Source: Betaproteobacteria bacterium
GTDB lineage: Bacteria > Pseudomonadota > Gammaproteobacteria > Burkholderiales > Rhodocyclaceae
Reading direction: 5' to 3'
DNA length: 14,935 nt
Assembly (NCBI GenBank): GCA_016880375.1
Contig: JAEHDO010000151.1
Span: forward strand, 1 to 14,935
A model generated the notes under the pieces. The model was not told the origin of the DNA. It saw only the letters and a list, made by a program, of their open reading frames with translations, and made no database searches. Positions within the stretch are counted from its first letter, which is position 1; each line of letters begins with the position of its first letter. Made by a program: the position numbers and the translations under genes. Positions 14,130 through 14,935 of this stretch are shown here, piece by piece.

Positions 14130-14935
14130 TCAGCGCTTCTTGCGCGCCCGGTTCGCGGCAATGCGCATGCGCAACGCGTTGAGCTTGATGAAGCCGCCCG
14201 CGTCGCGCTGGTCGTAGGCGCCGGCATCGTCCTCGAAGGTGGCGATGGTCGGGTCGAACAGCGAATCGGTCTTCGAGTCGCGGCCGACGAGGATGACGTT
14301 GCCCTTGTAGAGCTTCAGCCGCACCCAGCCGTTCACGGTCTGCTGGGTGTGATCGATCAGCGCCTGCAGGGCGCGCCGCTCCGGACTCCACCAGTAGCCG
14401 TTGTAGATCAGGCTGGCGTAGCGCGGCATCAGGTCGTCCTTGAGGTGCGCCACCTCTCGGTCGAGGCACACCGACTCGATGGCGCGATGCGCCTTGAGCA
14501 GGATGGTGCCGCCGGGCGTCTCGTAGCAGCCGCGCGACTTCATGCCGACGTAGCGGTTCTCGACCAGGTCGAGGCGGCCGATGCCGTGCCTGCCGCCGAG
14601 TTGGTTGAGCGTGGCCAGCAGCTCGTGGGCCTTCATCTTCTTGCCGTTGATGGCGACGAGGTCGCCCTGCTTGAATACCAGTTCGAGGTACTCGGCCTTG
14701 TTCGGCGCCTTCTCCGGCGACACCGTCCAGCGCCACATCGATTCCTCGGCCTCGGCCGCAGGATTTTCCAGGTGGCGGCCTTCGTAGGAGATGTGCAGCA
14801 GATTGGCGTCCATCGAATAGGGCGAGCCGCCCTTCTTGTGCTTCATGTCCACCGGGATGCCGTGCGTCTCGGCGTAGGCCATCAGCTTCTCGCGCGAGAG
14901 CAGGTCCCATTCGCGCCAGGGGGCGATGACCTTGA
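14130..14935 (-). CDS. argG: argininosuccinate synthase (C-terminal two-thirds; cut by window edge)
   Basis: ArgG joins citrulline and aspartate using ATP to give argininosuccinate, the penultimate step of arginine synthesis. The window holds 267 codons plus a partial one. The full enzyme of the short (about 400-residue) bacterial type would need about 140 more upstream. Reading begins [20 protein letters not shown]. Visible family landmarks are [38 protein letters not shown] (split over 20 residues here), and SDSLF-like SKTDSLFDP near the C-terminus. The N-terminal ATP-binding motif lies outside the window. The frame is open to the edge with no break. It leads a tight cluster with the small membrane protein, ppnP and yajQ. 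Confidence 0.96.
   Translation of the reverse strand, partial: KVIAPWREWDLLSREKLMAYAETHGIPVDMKHKKGGSPYSMDANLLHISYEGRHLENPAAEAEESMWRWTVSPEKAPNKAEYLELVFKQGDLVAINGKKMKAHELLATLNQLGGRHGIGRLDLVENRYVGMKSRGCYETPGGTILLKAHRAIESVCLDREVAHLKDDLMPRYASLIYNGYWWSPERRALQALIDHTQQTVNGWVRLKLYKGNVILVGRDSKTDSLFDPTIATFEDDAGAYDQRDAGGFIKLNALRMRIAANRARKKR

Overview
The window is a compact, GC-rich (well over 60% by eye) bacterial chromosome segment, almost entirely coding. It carries 18 genes: 17 complete plus the 3' two-thirds of argG at the right edge. The gene set and order (rho-rpmE, orn divergent from an M48 peptidase, pcd-rsgA, CobD/CbiB-like, CoA pyrophosphatase, YajQ, argG with a small membrane protein) point to a betaproteobacterium, probably of the Rhodocyclales. 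That placement is from recognition of protein families and order, not from a search. I see no insertion sequence, phage gene, CRISPR array, tRNA, rRNA or other mobile DNA, and no gene-free stretch longer than about 120 bases.

Layout. (1) 1-1709: rho behind a C-rich, G-poor leader, then rpmE (bL31) with its own sigma70-like promoter, an oddly structured leader and a strong intrinsic terminator. (2) 1766-5025: a GT-C family membrane glycosyltransferase whose stop overlaps the start of pgi (glucose-6-phosphate isomerase). (3) 5026-5571: orn (oligoribonuclease) on the minus strand, its stop codon abutting the pgi stop. (4) 5636-8793: a plus-strand run of an M48/Ste24-like membrane peptidase, a pterin carbinolamine dehydratase, rsgA and a TRIC/UPF0126 membrane protein, closed by a bidirectional terminator. 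(5) 8881-12367: a minus-strand run reading retropepsin-like periplasmic protease, NudL-like CoA pyrophosphatase, CobD/CbiB-like membrane protein, then a BktB-like thiolase. (6) 12366-13064: a plus-strand class I glutamine amidotransferase whose start codon overlaps that of the divergent protease gene. (7) 13074-14935: a tight minus-strand cluster reading argG, a 73-residue DUF2788-like membrane protein, ppnP and yajQ.

Working together. Most genes are housekeeping: transcription termination, ribosome composition and 30S maturation (Rho, bL31, RsgA), central carbon metabolism (Pgi, thiolase), nucleotide turnover (Orn, NudL, PpnP) and arginine synthesis (ArgG). The less understood parts are the CobD/CbiB-like protein next to a thiolase with no cobalamin genes nearby, the retropepsin-NudL pair, and the small membrane protein between argG and ppnP. 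I found no convincing novel multi-gene system. The findings are mainly regulatory and architectural: the rho and rpmE leaders, zero-gap convergent and divergent gene junctions, TTG starts at gene overlaps, and a palindrome at an extended -10 promoter.
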